From Bacteroidales bacterium (GTDB lineage: Bacteria > Bacteroidota > Bacteroidia > Bacteroidales > UBA7960): a stretch of DNA of 28,051 nucleotides. Under the pieces are notes generated by a model that saw nothing but the letters and a program-made list of their open reading frames with translations, had not been told where the DNA came from and ran no database searches. Made by a program: the position numbers and the translations under genes. Below are positions 15,831-22,988 of this stretch, one piece after another; position 1 is the first letter of the stretch, and each line of letters opens with the position of its first letter. Location of the stretch: assembly GCA_003557765.1 (NCBI GenBank), contig PWNO01000098.1, positions 1-28,051 on the forward strand, read 5' to 3'.

Positions 15831-15876
15831 AGGCATTTGTGTGTATTTGCGTCCCATTTGTGTTTAATTGTGGATT
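15831..15876 (+). repeat. Dispersed repeat E, shortened copy
   Basis: AGGCATTTGTGTGTATTTG, then TTTGTGTTTAATTGTGGAT, matches the second half of the long copies at 3364 and 21110. It is followed directly by a family C array. Confidence 0.7.
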
Positions 15877-15903
15877 ACTTTCTACTCCTTACTTCTTACT
15901 CCC
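15876..15903 (+). repeat. Family C heptamer array, 4 units
   Basis: TACTTTC, TACTCCT, TACTTCT and TACTCCC in exact phase, in the divergent region between the threonine dehydrogenase and kbl. Confidence 0.82.
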
Positions 15904-16008
15904 CAGGCCCCGAAAACCAAGGTGCCAAAAACCCGACATGGGCAAAAATATGCATTTTTTGCGGATTCCAAAAAGGAGAAAAGCAAAAGCCATATTCATC
16001 AAAAACAA

Positions 16009-16016
16009 TATCTTTG
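16009..16016 (+). promoter_or_regulatory. -7 box (TATCTTTG) for kbl
   Basis: An exact TATCTTTG lies 29 nt before the kbl ATG at 16046. It also argues that the long in-frame extension upstream to 15812, which runs through repeats E and C, is not coding. Confidence 0.6.
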
Positions 16017-16045
16017 CCCATGAAAATCACATAAAAAAGAATCCC

Positions 16046-17233
16046 ATGTACGGAAAAATCAAAGAACATCTTCAAAAAGAGCTACAGGAAATACGTGATG
16101 CCGGCCTTTACAAGGAGGAGCGTATCATTGTCACACCCCAGGATGCCAAAATTAAGGTGGAGTCTGGACAGGAGGTGCTTAACTTTTGTGCCAACAATTA
16201 CCTTGGCCTCTCCAATCACCCTGATCTGATCCAGGCGGCCAAGGAAGGCATGGACGAAAGGGGCTTTGGCATGTCGTCGGTGCGCTTTATCTGCGGCACC
16301 CAGGACCTGCACAAGAGGCTGGAGAAAAAGATTGCAGAATATTTTGGAACGGATGATACCATTCTCTATGCGGCATGTTTTGACGCCAATGGTGGGGTGT
16401 TTGAGCCGATGCTGACCAAAGAGGATGCCATCATCTCCGACTCGCTGAACCACGCCTCTATCATCGATGGCGTGCGACTCTGTAAGGCAGCCCGTTATCG
16501 TTATGAGAATGCCAACATGGAAGACCTGGAGGCCAAGCTGAAAGAGGCTCAGGCACAGCGTTTTCGCATCATTGTCACGGATGGCGTATTCTCGATGGAC
16601 GGTAATGCGGCCCCAATGGACAAGATCGTGGAGCTGGCTGAGAAATACGATGCCATGGTGATGGTGGACGAATGCCATTCGGCCGGTGTGGTGGGTAAGA
16701 CAGGCCGTGGAGTCACGGAGCTCTATGATATCCGCGGCGAGGTGGACATTATCACCGGCACGTTGGGTAAGGCCTTTGGTGGTGCCATCGGTGGTTTTAC
16801 CACCGGGCGTAAGGAGATCATCGAGCTGCTGCGCCAGCGTTCACGTCCTTACCTCTTCTCCAACTCCTTGCCCCCGGGCGTCGTGAATGCCGGCATCAAG
16901 ATGTTTGACATGATGGCCGAAACACATGAACTGCAGGATAAGCTGCATCGCAACACCAAGCATTTCATGAACAGAATGGAAAAGGCCGGATTCGACCTGA
17001 AGCCGACCCAGTCTGCCATCGTGGCCGTGATGCTCTATGATGCGCCCCTGTCGCAGGAGTTTGCTGCCAGGCTGCTCGACGAAGGCATCTATGTGATTGG
17101 CTTCTACTACCCGGTAGTGCCCAAGGGCCAGGCGCGCATCCGCGTACAGGTGTCGGCAGCGCACGAAACAGCGCACCTCGACCAATGTGCAGATGCATTC
17201 ATCAAAATCGGAAAAGAGCTTAAAGTGCTGTAG
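16046..17233 (+). CDS. kbl: Glycine C-acetyltransferase (2-amino-3-ketobutyrate CoA ligase)
   Basis: 395 residues from the ATG at 16046, close to E. coli Kbl (398). A PLP-dependent alpha-oxoamine synthase fold is clear. NFCANNYLGLSNHPD is at the N-terminus, DSLNHASIIDG near 132-142, and DECHSAGVVGKTGRG near 208-222 (PLP-binding Asp and His). The Schiff-base lysine 242 is in ITGTLGKAFGGAIGG. The enzyme uses CoA to cleave 2-amino-3-oxobutyrate to glycine and acetyl-CoA, the second step after the divergently encoded threonine dehydrogenase. Other alpha-oxoamine synthases (such as BioF) are possible in principle, but this context makes Kbl clear. It overlaps tatD by 1 nt. Confidence 0.95.
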   Translation: MYGKIKEHLQKELQEIRDAGLYKEERIIVTPQDAKIKVESGQEVLNFCANNYLGLSNHPDLIQAAKEGMDERGFGMSSVRFICGTQDLHKRLEKKIAEYFGTDDTILYAACFDANGGVFEPMLTKEDAIISDSLNHASIIDGVRLCKAARYRYENANMEDLEAKLKEAQAQRFRIIVTDGVFSMDGNAAPMDKIVELAEKYDAMVMVDECHSAGVVGKTGRGVTELYDIRGEVDIITGTLGKAFGGAIGGFTTGRKEIIELLRQRSRPYLFSNSLPPGVVNAGIKMFDMMAETHELQDKLHRNTKHFMNRMEKAGFDLKPTQSAIVAVMLYDAPLSQEFAARLLDEGIYVIGFYYPVVPKGQARIRVQVSAAHETAHLDQCADAFIKIGKELKVL

Positions 17234-18006
17234 TGTTGAATCTCGTTGATACCCATACCCACATCTACCTGGCGCAATTTGATCACGACAGGAAGGATGT
17301 GATTGCCCGTGCTGCCGCAGAAGGCATCTCCCATATGCTGATGCCCAATATCGACAGCCATACGGTTGCCGATATGCTCAAGGTGGCACGGGCTTTCCCG
17401 GATACCTGCCTCCCAATGATGGGATTGCATCCCACCTCGGTAAAGGAATCCTATAAAACCGAATTGGATCTCATCGCTTCCTGGTTTGAAAAAGGAGACT
17501 TTGTTGCCGTAGGCGAATCAGGAATAGACCTGTATTGGGATACCAGTTATGAGAAAGCGCAGAAAGAATCACTCGATCGCCATGTCGACTGGGCATTGCA
17601 ATACGACCTGCCTCTGGTGCTGCACTCACGAAACTCCCTGAAGGAACTGTTTGAGGTCTTATGGCCTTACCGGCAGAAAAACCTCCGGGGCGTGTTTCAT
17701 TGTTATCCCGGTGGGGTGGAGGATGCGAAAAAAGCCATCGACATGGGCTTTGTGCTGGGCATCGGCGGGGTGGTGACCTATAAGAACAGCCTTATGGCCG
17801 AAGTGGTTGCGGCTGTGGACCTGGATCACATTAGCCTGGAAACCGATGCGCCCTTCCTGGCCCCAGTGCCCCATCGCGGCAAGCGCAACGAAAGCGCCTA
17901 TGTGAGACACGTGGCAGTAAGCGTAGCGGAGATCAAAGGGATGAGCCTGGATGAGGTGGCAAGCGTTACTACCGGAAACGCACAGCGGTTGTTTGCATTG
18001 CCATGA
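17233..18006 (+). CDS. TatD family metal-dependent deoxyribonuclease/hydrolase
   Basis: 257 residues. The GTG start at 17233 shares its G with the kbl TAG stop, which suggests translational coupling. An in-frame TTG follows as an alternative. The TIM-barrel metal ligands are all visible: DTHTH (His8, His10), Glu95 in AVGESGIDLYWD, His131 in VLHSRNS, His156 in FHCYPGG and Asp205 in LETDAPFLAPVP. TatD-type enzymes are 3'-5' exonucleases or AP-site nucleases that act on damaged DNA. A role linked to threonine catabolism is not implied. The length is standard. Confidence 0.93.
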   Translation: MLNLVDTHTHIYLAQFDHDRKDVIARAAAEGISHMLMPNIDSHTVADMLKVARAFPDTCLPMMGLHPTSVKESYKTELDLIASWFEKGDFVAVGESGIDLYWDTSYEKAQKESLDRHVDWALQYDLPLVLHSRNSLKELFEVLWPYRQKNLRGVFHCYPGGVEDAKKAIDMGFVLGIGGVVTYKNSLMAEVVAAVDLDHISLETDAPFLAPVPHRGKRNESAYVRHVAVSVAEIKGMSLDEVASVTTGNAQRLFALP

Positions 18007-18041
18007 TGTGGGAAGCAGGGAATAAAGAGGAGGAAGATGAA

Positions 18042-18076
18042 AGTAAGAAGTAAGCAGAAGGCAGTAGGCAGTACCC
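18042..18076 (+). repeat. Family C heptamer array, 5 units
   Basis: AGTAAGA, AGTAAGC, AGAAGGC, AGTAGGC and AGTACCC in exact 7-nt phase, 36 nt after the tatD stop. It runs into an inverted fragment of repeat E: CCAGGTAACCTCAAA at 18075-18089 is the exact reverse complement of 21114-21128. Confidence 0.82.
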
Positions 18077-18166
18077 AGGTAACCTCAAACTTCAAATCCC
18101 TTAACTCCACAACCCCTTAACCCTTTAACCACATAACATTTTTACATCTGCATCCCGGTAAGCAAA

Positions 18167-18194
18167 CAGATTCCTCACTTCGTTCGGAATGACG
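18167..18194 (+). repeat. Short palindromic dispersed repeat (ATTCC...GGAAT)
   Basis: CAGATTCCTCACTTCGTTCG followed by GAATGACG is a partly palindromic sequence, with ATTCC at 18170 pairing with GGAAT at 18186. I recall near-identical strings as common intergenic repeats in many unrelated bacterial genomes. Copy number could not be checked, since only one copy is in this window. Confidence 0.5.
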
Positions 18195-18230
18195 AACCTT
18201 AACCTTAGCTTTAACCTTAACCTCAGCATG
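18195..18230 (+). repeat. Hexamer array (AACCTT) ending in the ansA start codon
   Basis: Six 6-nt units from AACCTT to AGCATG. The last three bases of the sixth unit are the likely ATG of ansA. Because 6 is a multiple of 3, an upstream ATG at 18189 reads through the array in frame and gives a spurious Asn/Leu-rich N-terminus. Confidence 0.75.
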
Positions 18231-19262
18231 CCCAACCAGCCTCACATACTCGTCATTTACACCGGTGGCACCATCGGCATGGTGGAAGACCCGGAAACCG
18301 GTGTGCTCAATCCGTTTGACTTCGAACACCTCACCGACCAGATCCCTGAGATCCGGAAGTTTAACTGCCACATTGAGAGCATTTCCTTTGACCCCATCAT
18401 CGACTCCTCAAATATGGAGCCGGAGGTGTGGGTTCGGCTGGCGAAGATCATCGAAGCACATTACGAGCAGTATGATGGCTTTGTGATCCTGCATGGCTCA
18501 GACACCATGGCCTACACGGCTTCTGCACTGAGCTTCATGCTCGAAAACCTTTCCAAGCCCGTGATCCTGACCGGATCGCAGCTGCCGATCGGAATGATCC
18601 GTACCGATGGAAAAGAAAATTTCATCACCTCCATAGAGATTGCCGCCGCTCAGAAAAACGGCAGCGCCATTGTCCCGGAGGTTTGTATTTATTTTGAATA
18701 CCAGCTCTACAGGGGCAATCGCACGCACAAATTCAACGCGGAGCATTTTGAAGCATTCCGTTCGGATAATTACCCGGTGCTTGCCCACGCAGGTGTGCAC
18801 ATCAACTACAATGAAGCCGCCATCCAGAAGGCCACCGACCAGGAGTTCAGGATCTTTACCCGGATGGACACCGATATTGCCATCCTGAAGCTTTTCCCAG
18901 GCATCAGCCGCCAGGTGGTGACCTCTGTCCTGTCGATCGACGGGTTGAAGGCGGTGGTGATGGAAACCTACGGTTCAGGGAATGCACCTACCTGTAGCTG
19001 GTTCCGGGAGGAGGTGCAGGCTGCCGTGGACCGTGGACTCGTGGTCTGCAATGTGACCCAATGCCAGGGAGGTTCGGTGATCATGGGTAAATATGAAACC
19101 GGTGCCTGGATGGAAAAGGCCGGGGTCATCAGTGGCTATGACATGACCACAGAAACAGCCGTTACCAAGCTGATGTACCTGTTTGGCAACGGCTATGCTG
19201 CCCCAAAAATCAAGAAATACTTTCAGAAATCCCTCAGGGGAGAGGTCAGTGTCGTGAAATAA
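18228..19262 (+). CDS. ansA: Type I (cytoplasmic) L-asparaginase
   Basis: 344 residues from the ATG at 18228. The earlier ATG at 18189 would add only repeat-derived residues. The first asparaginase signature IYTGGTIGM (nucleophile Thr15 area) and the second, HGSDTMAYTASALSFML (Ser91-Asp92-Thr93), are both intact. There is no signal peptide, which fits a type I cytoplasmic enzyme. It hydrolyses asparagine to aspartate and ammonia. The C-terminal domain (TQCQGGSVIMGKYETG, ~275-290) is complete. It is convergent with pruA. Confidence 0.94.
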   Translation: MPNQPHILVIYTGGTIGMVEDPETGVLNPFDFEHLTDQIPEIRKFNCHIESISFDPIIDSSNMEPEVWVRLAKIIEAHYEQYDGFVILHGSDTMAYTASALSFMLENLSKPVILTGSQLPIGMIRTDGKENFITSIEIAAAQKNGSAIVPEVCIYFEYQLYRGNRTHKFNAEHFEAFRSDNYPVLAHAGVHINYNEAAIQKATDQEFRIFTRMDTDIAILKLFPGISRQVVTSVLSIDGLKAVVMETYGSGNAPTCSWFREEVQAAVDRGLVVCNVTQCQGGSVIMGKYETGAWMEKAGVISGYDMTTETAVTKLMYLFGNGYAAPKIKKYFQKSLRGEVSVVK

Positions 19263-19301
19263 CCCAACAGCTTGCTGCTCCAATACACGTTTCAAGCTTC
19301 A

Positions 19302-19325
19302 CCGCAGGTAACTTCATGCCTCAAA
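19302..19325 (-). repeat. Dispersed repeat E, inverted 5' fragment
   Basis: Read on the minus strand, this matches the start of long copy 1 (TTTGAGG-ATGAAGTTACCTG-GG) with two substitutions. It lies between the convergent ansA and pruA genes. Nothing else is recognisable in the 115-nt gap. Confidence 0.6.
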
Positions 19326-19377
19326 TTCCGAATCGCTTCGTTTATAGGACATCGCTGTCGCTCAGCCACAAAAATCT

Positions 19378-21027
19378 TTACTCGCCCTGATAGCACTTTT
19401 CCTCATGCATGAAGGGATACCTAAAGTCTGTCGGAGGGTTGAAGGTTTCCTTAACCGACCGTGGGTTGGTCCAGCGCAGGAGGTTGAGATAGCTGCCGGC
19501 CTTGTCGTTGGTGCCGGACCTGCGTGAGCCGCCAAAGGGCTGTTGGCCTACCACCGCGCCGGTCGGCTTGTCGTTGATGTAAAAGTTACCAGCCGAATAA
19601 CGAAGGATCCGGCAGGCTTTAACAGTGGCATACCTGTCTTTCGAAAAGATGCTTCCGGTCAGGGCATAGGGCGAAGTCTCGTTACAGAGATGCAAGGTCT
19701 TCTCAAAGTCTTCATCTTCATACACATATACAGACAATACCGGGCCAAAGATCTCTTCTTCCATGGTGACAAAGTGCGGGTCTTTGGTCAGGATTACGGT
19801 GGGATCAATAAAGTAACCTTTCGACTTGTCGCCTTCTCCGCCAAAGATCACCTCGGCATCAGCCGAGTTTTTGGCTTTGTCAATATAGCCCATGATCTTG
19901 TCCCAGGCCTTTTCATCAATGACGGCATTCACAAAGTTGCAGAAGTTGCGCACATCGCCCTTCCTGATCATATCAATATTGTTGCCCGTTTTTTCCCTGA
20001 TCTCCGACCAGAGTGATCTGGGGATGTAGGCGCGGGAAGCGGCAGAACACTTTTGTCCCTGGTATTCGAAAGCGCCCCTTACCAGTGCTGTAGCCACCTC
20101 ATCGGTGTTGGCAGACGGATGCACGAACACAAAGTCCTTGCCACCCGTTTCACCCACCACGCGAGGGTAGGAGCGATATTTGCCGAGGTTCTTGCCCACT
20201 GTTTCCCAGATGTTGTCGAAGGTGGTATCGGAGCCGGTGAAATGGATGCCGCCCAGGTTTTCATCCTGCAAAATGATATCGCCGATTACCCTTCCTTGTC
20301 CGGGAAGGAAGTTAATGACGCCGTCAGGAAGTCCTGCCTCCTGGTATATCTGCATCAGGTAATAATTGGACAGCAAGGCCGTGGTGGCTGGCTTCCAGAC
20401 TACGGTATTGCCAAGGATGGCCGGGGCAAGTGCCAGGTTGGAGGCAATGGCCGTGAAGTTAAAAGGGGTGATGGCAAAGACGAAACCCTCCAGCGGCCGG
20501 TATTCCACCCGGTTCAGGTTGCCACGCTCGGAATGCGGCTGGTCATTGTAAATCTCACTGACGTAGTGGGCATTGAAACGGATGAAATCCACAGTCTCGC
20601 AGACTGCCTCAATTTCCGCCTGGTAGGCATTCTTTCCCTGTCCCAGCATCGTCGATGCATTCATCAGCGCACGGTACTTGGTCGCGATGAGTTCGGACAC
20701 CTTCAGGGTGATCGACACGCGCTCCACCCAAGACATTTCGGTCCACTCCTTATGGGCCTTCATGGCGGCGTCAATGGCCATCTTAACCTCTTTTTCGGTA
20801 GCTTTGTGGTAGGTGGCCAGCACGTGCTGGTGATTATGCGGCATCACCACCTTGGCGGTGTTGCCGGTGCGGATCTCCTTTCCGCCGATGATCAGGGGAA
20901 TGTCAACCTGCATGTCGCTTTGCCGCTGAAGCTCTGCTTCCAGCTCGCGGCGCTCGGGAGTATCTTTGGTATAGGGCTTTACCGGCTCGTTTGCCGGCCT
21001 GGCGTAGTAAAATTGGGCATTATTCAT
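19378..21027 (-). CDS. pruA: L-glutamate gamma-semialdehyde dehydrogenase (1-pyrroline-5-carboxylate dehydrogenase)
   Basis: 549 residues, ATG start, with AGAGG about 8 nt upstream on the minus strand as a possible ribosome site. It is an aldehyde dehydrogenase fold of the long monofunctional P5CDH type. AITPFNFTAIASNLALAP lies near 185-202 and FTGSDTTFDNIWE near 263-275. Catalytic Glu293 is in VGETGGKDFV and nucleophile Cys327 in GQKCSAASRAY. EEEIFGPVLSVYVY and the C-terminal GAVVGQQPFGGSRRSGTNDK complete it. It oxidises glutamate semialdehyde to glutamate with NAD+, the last step of proline catabolism. No proline dehydrogenase domain is fused, and no putA partner is present here. Confidence 0.95.
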   Translation of the reverse strand: MNNAQFYYARPANEPVKPYTKDTPERRELEAELQRQSDMQVDIPLIIGGKEIRTGNTAKVVMPHNHQHVLATYHKATEKEVKMAIDAAMKAHKEWTEMSWVERVSITLKVSELIATKYRALMNASTMLGQGKNAYQAEIEAVCETVDFIRFNAHYVSEIYNDQPHSERGNLNRVEYRPLEGFVFAITPFNFTAIASNLALAPAILGNTVVWKPATTALLSNYYLMQIYQEAGLPDGVINFLPGQGRVIGDIILQDENLGGIHFTGSDTTFDNIWETVGKNLGKYRSYPRVVGETGGKDFVFVHPSANTDEVATALVRGAFEYQGQKCSAASRAYIPRSLWSEIREKTGNNIDMIRKGDVRNFCNFVNAVIDEKAWDKIMGYIDKAKNSADAEVIFGGEGDKSKGYFIDPTVILTKDPHFVTMEEEIFGPVLSVYVYEDEDFEKTLHLCNETSPYALTGSIFSKDRYATVKACRILRYSAGNFYINDKPTGAVVGQQPFGGSRRSGTNDKAGSYLNLLRWTNPRSVKETFNPPTDFRYPFMHEEKCYQGE

Positions 21028-21109
21028 CGCATCCTCTTTTTTATGTTTTACATTGTATACATTTCTCCTAAGGATGTAACAATTCCAGTTGCTGTTGGTT
21101 CAAAAGCTT

Positions 21110-21178
21110 AGGTTTTGAGGTTACCTGGCATTTGTGTGTATCTGTGAAAACTATTTGTGCTAATTTGTGGATATCTTT
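21110..21178 (+). repeat. Dispersed repeat E, long copy 2
   Basis: It aligns along its whole length with 3364-3440, from AGGTTTTGAGG through TTACCTG and GCATTTGTGTG to TTTGTGGATATCTT. It lies in the 277-nt spacer between tatC and pruA, followed by 57 nt of unassigned sequence and then the family A array. Confidence 0.85.
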
Positions 21179-21235
21179 AATCCAACCCTCAAACTTCTAT
21201 GCCCAGGCAAAACACATCGCATCCCCAGATCCTTA

Positions 21236-21307
21236 GACCTTTTGACCTTTCGACTTTTCGACTTTTAGACATTTTGTCATTTCGTCCTTTTGTCATTTTG
21301 TCCTTTA
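21236..21307 (+). repeat. Family A octamer array, 9 units, containing the tatC stop
   Basis: Nine perfect 8-nt units: five GAC units followed by four GTC units. The last three bases of the ninth unit (TTA, 21305-21307) are the reverse complement of the tatC TAA stop. This is the only A array that is T-rich on the strand opposite its neighbouring gene. Confidence 0.92.
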
Positions 21308-22138
21308 CACTCCCTCCGCTTGCGCCTTGTCAATCGTGCGCTGTGAGATCCGGATGCTGATCTCATAGAGGATGAACAATGGCACGCCGACCATGATTTG
21401 GCTGAAGATGTCGGGGGGTGTGATGAGGGCTGCCAGGGCGATGATCAGCACGAAGGCGAGCTTGCGCTGCTTGCGCATGGTTGCCGGGGTAAGGATGCCA
21501 GCCTTGCTAAGGAAGAAAACGAATACAGGCAGTTCGAAGAGGATGCCGGCTGCAAAGGTGATGGTGGTCACTGTGGTGATAAAGGAGCGCAGGGCGATCT
21601 GGTTTTCCACCAGTCCGCTGACCTGGTAGGAGCCAAGGAAGTTGATGGACAAGGGGACAATCAGGAAGTATGCAAAAAGGATCCCTGTGAGAAACAATCC
21701 GGATATGACCAGAACGGCACCCCGGGAATTGGCGCGCTCCCTTTCGTTGAGACCCGGCCGTATGAAGCGCCATATCTCCCAAACGATGTAAGGAACCGCG
21801 ATGATGATTCCCACGATGAGGGATACCACCACGTGGGTGGTAAACTGGCCGGCGAGTTCGATGTTGATCAGCTGCACCGGGTCCTTGTTGATGCAGAGGG
21901 CGGGGATGCCCAGCTGCGCTGAAAGCCAGCAAAAGGCCCTGTTAGTCAGGAAATAGGGCTCCTTGGGAGCCAGGATCACCTGGTTGAAGAGAAAGTCCTT
22001 GGCAATGAATGCAGCGATGCCCAGCAAAAACACGGCAAGGGCCGACCGGATCAGGTGCCCGCGCAGTTCCTCCAAATGCTTCCAGAAGGTCATGGTCGCA
22101 TCAGGTGACGGGGGATATTTGTCTTCTTGCTTTGCCAA
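21305..22138 (-). CDS. tatC: Sec-independent (twin-arginine) protein translocase subunit TatC
   Basis: 277 residues from a TTG at 22138, or 262 from the ATG at 22093 (MTFWKHLEELRGHLIRSA). No ATG precedes the in-frame stop upstream, so the start is uncertain. The classic HLEELRGHLIRS beginning, VWEIWRFIRPGLNERER near 139-155 and six hydrophobic segments identify TatC. TatC binds twin-arginine signal peptides and, with TatA proteins, exports folded proteins through the inner membrane. No tatA or tatB gene is adjacent. The leader upstream contains a multi-hairpin element and a possible promoter at 22341. Confidence 0.93.
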   Translation of the reverse strand: MAKQEDKYPPSPDATMTFWKHLEELRGHLIRSALAVFLLGIAAFIAKDFLFNQVILAPKEPYFLTNRAFCWLSAQLGIPALCINKDPVQLINIELAGQFTTHVVVSLIVGIIIAVPYIVWEIWRFIRPGLNERERANSRGAVLVISGLFLTGILFAYFLIVPLSINFLGSYQVSGLVENQIALRSFITTVTTITFAAGILFELPVFVFFLSKAGILTPATMRKQRKLAFVLIIALAALITPPDIFSQIMVGVPLFILYEISIRISQRTIDKAQAEGV

Positions 22139-22158
22139 ATCAGTTTAGTTTAACCTGT

Positions 22159-22329
22159 AAACCCACGTCCTTTGGGCGTGGTTATGTTCTGGCGGGGCTT
22201 TGCCCGCAGGCCTGTGCGAGATAAAAAATTTGCGGTGCGAAGCAAAAATCGGGGTTAAAGCCACCCACCTTTGGTGGTGGATAGTCCGATTTTTGCAAAT
22301 TTTTTACTTTGCACCCTATGGTTGGGTTT
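22159..22329. other. Multi-hairpin structured element upstream of tatC
   Basis: Six pairings are visible: an outer AAACCCA/TGGGTTT; CCACGTCC-TTT-GGGCGTGG at 22163-22181; GCGGG/CCCGC at 22192-22207; GCAAAAATCGG (22242-22252) with CCGATTTTTGC (22286-22296), enclosing a GG(T)GG/CC(A)CC hairpin at 22261-22280; AAAAAATTTGC (22223-22233) with GCAAATTTTTT (22295-22305); and GGTGCGAAG (22234-22242) with CTTTGCACC (22307-22315). The last two cannot both form. It could be a remnant of an IS200/IS605- or RAYT-type non-autonomous element, or a structured 5' leader. It contains no credible ORF. Confidence 0.7.
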
Positions 22330-22340
22330 TATGCCTTGTG

Positions 22341-22348
22341 CAAAGATA
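22341..22348 (-). promoter_or_regulatory. Possible -7 box (TATCTTTG) for tatC
   Basis: The minus strand reads TATCTTTG just outside the structured element. If used, the whole element would be transcribed as a leader of about 200 nt in front of tatC. Confidence 0.45.
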
Positions 22349-22407
22349 ATGAATTGTGTCTCGTCCGGTATGTGGTTTCACGTTTCTGATCATCTTATCC
22401 AAAACCC

Positions 22408-22471
22408 TTCATTGGCACATCAGCACATTGGCACATTGGCACATTGGCACATCAGCACATTAGCACATTTA
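22408..22471 (+). repeat. Family B octamer array, 8 units
   Basis: Eight 8-nt units around CACATTGG, with variants CACATCAG, CACATTAG and CACATTTA. They are preceded by the flank AACCCTTC shared with the array at 543. The array abuts the ferredoxin terminator without a gap. Confidence 0.9.
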
Positions 22472-22505
22472 AAAAAGCCCATGCTGCATCCACAGCACGG
22501 GCTTT
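22471..22505 (-). terminator. Rho-independent terminator of the ferredoxin gene
   Basis: On the minus strand AAAGCCCGTGCTG pairs with CAGCATGGGCTTT (22493-22505 with 22474-22486, one G-T wobble), followed by a run of T to 22471. It lies 36 nt after the ferredoxin stop. Confidence 0.9.
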
Positions 22506-22540
22506 AAGTTTCCTGACGCGGTTAACCGGTCAGTCAGGTC

Positions 22541-22708
22541 TTATTCGGGATGAATTGCGTCAACCGGGCATACATCTGCGCAAGCACCGCAATCAGTGCA
22601 CACATCAGGATCAATTTTATAAATATCACCTTCAGAAATAGCGTCTACGGGGCATTCATCGATGCAGCTGCCGCAAGCAGTACAATCTTCATTAATTACA
22701 TAAGCCAT
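22541..22708 (-). CDS. 2[4Fe-4S] ferredoxin
   Basis: 55 residues by hand translation: ATG at 22708-22706, TAA at 22543-22541. Two cluster motifs are complete: C-T-A-C-G-S-C-I-D-E-C-P (residues 9-20) and C-T-D-C-G-A-C-A-D-V-C-P (37-48), both of the CxxCxxCxxxCP type. It is a small acidic clostridial-type electron carrier in the cytoplasm. Divergent placement next to korAB suggests it accepts electrons from 2-oxoacid oxidation, although it could serve other redox enzymes. It has its own -7 box (22754-22761) and terminator, so it is a one-gene transcript. Confidence 0.95.
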   Translation of the reverse strand: MAYVINEDCTACGSCIDECPVDAISEGDIYKIDPDVCTDCGACADVCPVDAIHPE

Positions 22709-22753
22709 CTCTTTGAACTTTTATGGGTTTCTAAAATCGGTTTATTGACACCA

Positions 22754-22761
22754 CAAAGATA
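22754..22761 (-). promoter_or_regulatory. -7 box (TATCTTTG) for the ferredoxin gene
   Basis: An exact TATCTTTG on the minus strand, 45 nt before the ferredoxin ATG, in the 280-nt divergent region shared with korA. Confidence 0.6.
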
Positions 22762-22881
22762 ATGTCTTTTTAAGAAATAAATCACCAATTATCAACGGCA
22801 GGATGTAATTTGAAACAGGTTTAAATAAAAGGAAACACTTCCCTGGCATTTATTGGAAAAAATCAAAAAAAGTCAGCGATT

Positions 22882-22915
22882 TTTGAAGTAATTATGGTAT
22901 AAACATTTAACTTCG
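22882..22915 (+). promoter_or_regulatory. Possible korAB promoter (TTTG and TAACTTCG)
   Basis: TTTG at 22882-22885 and TAACTTCG at 22908-22915 (one mismatch to TAnnTTTG) are separated by 22 nt, near the usual Bacteroidetes -33/-7 spacing. The leader to the korA ATG would be about 65 nt. Confidence 0.4.
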
Positions 22916-22988
22916 CAACTTTAATGTATTGCAACAGTTTCGGACAAAAGATTTTTTATATCATCTTACTATAAATCAACATTCAGTT

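Noticed and set aside
15812..16045. N-terminal extension of kbl by 78 codons
   Set aside because: It runs through repeats E and C and a promoter box; the protein from 16046 already has the full normal Kbl length.
18189..18227. N-terminal extension of ansA
   Set aside because: It encodes only the translated hexamer repeat; the conserved protein starts at 18228.
22159..22329. Known riboswitch class in the tatC leader
   Set aside because: I could not match conserved cores of TPP, cobalamin, SAM or other common classes, so only a structured element is claimed.
543..22471. CRISPR array
   Set aside because: The repeats are 7-8 nt long, contiguous and degenerate, without spacers of uniform length; no cas gene is present.
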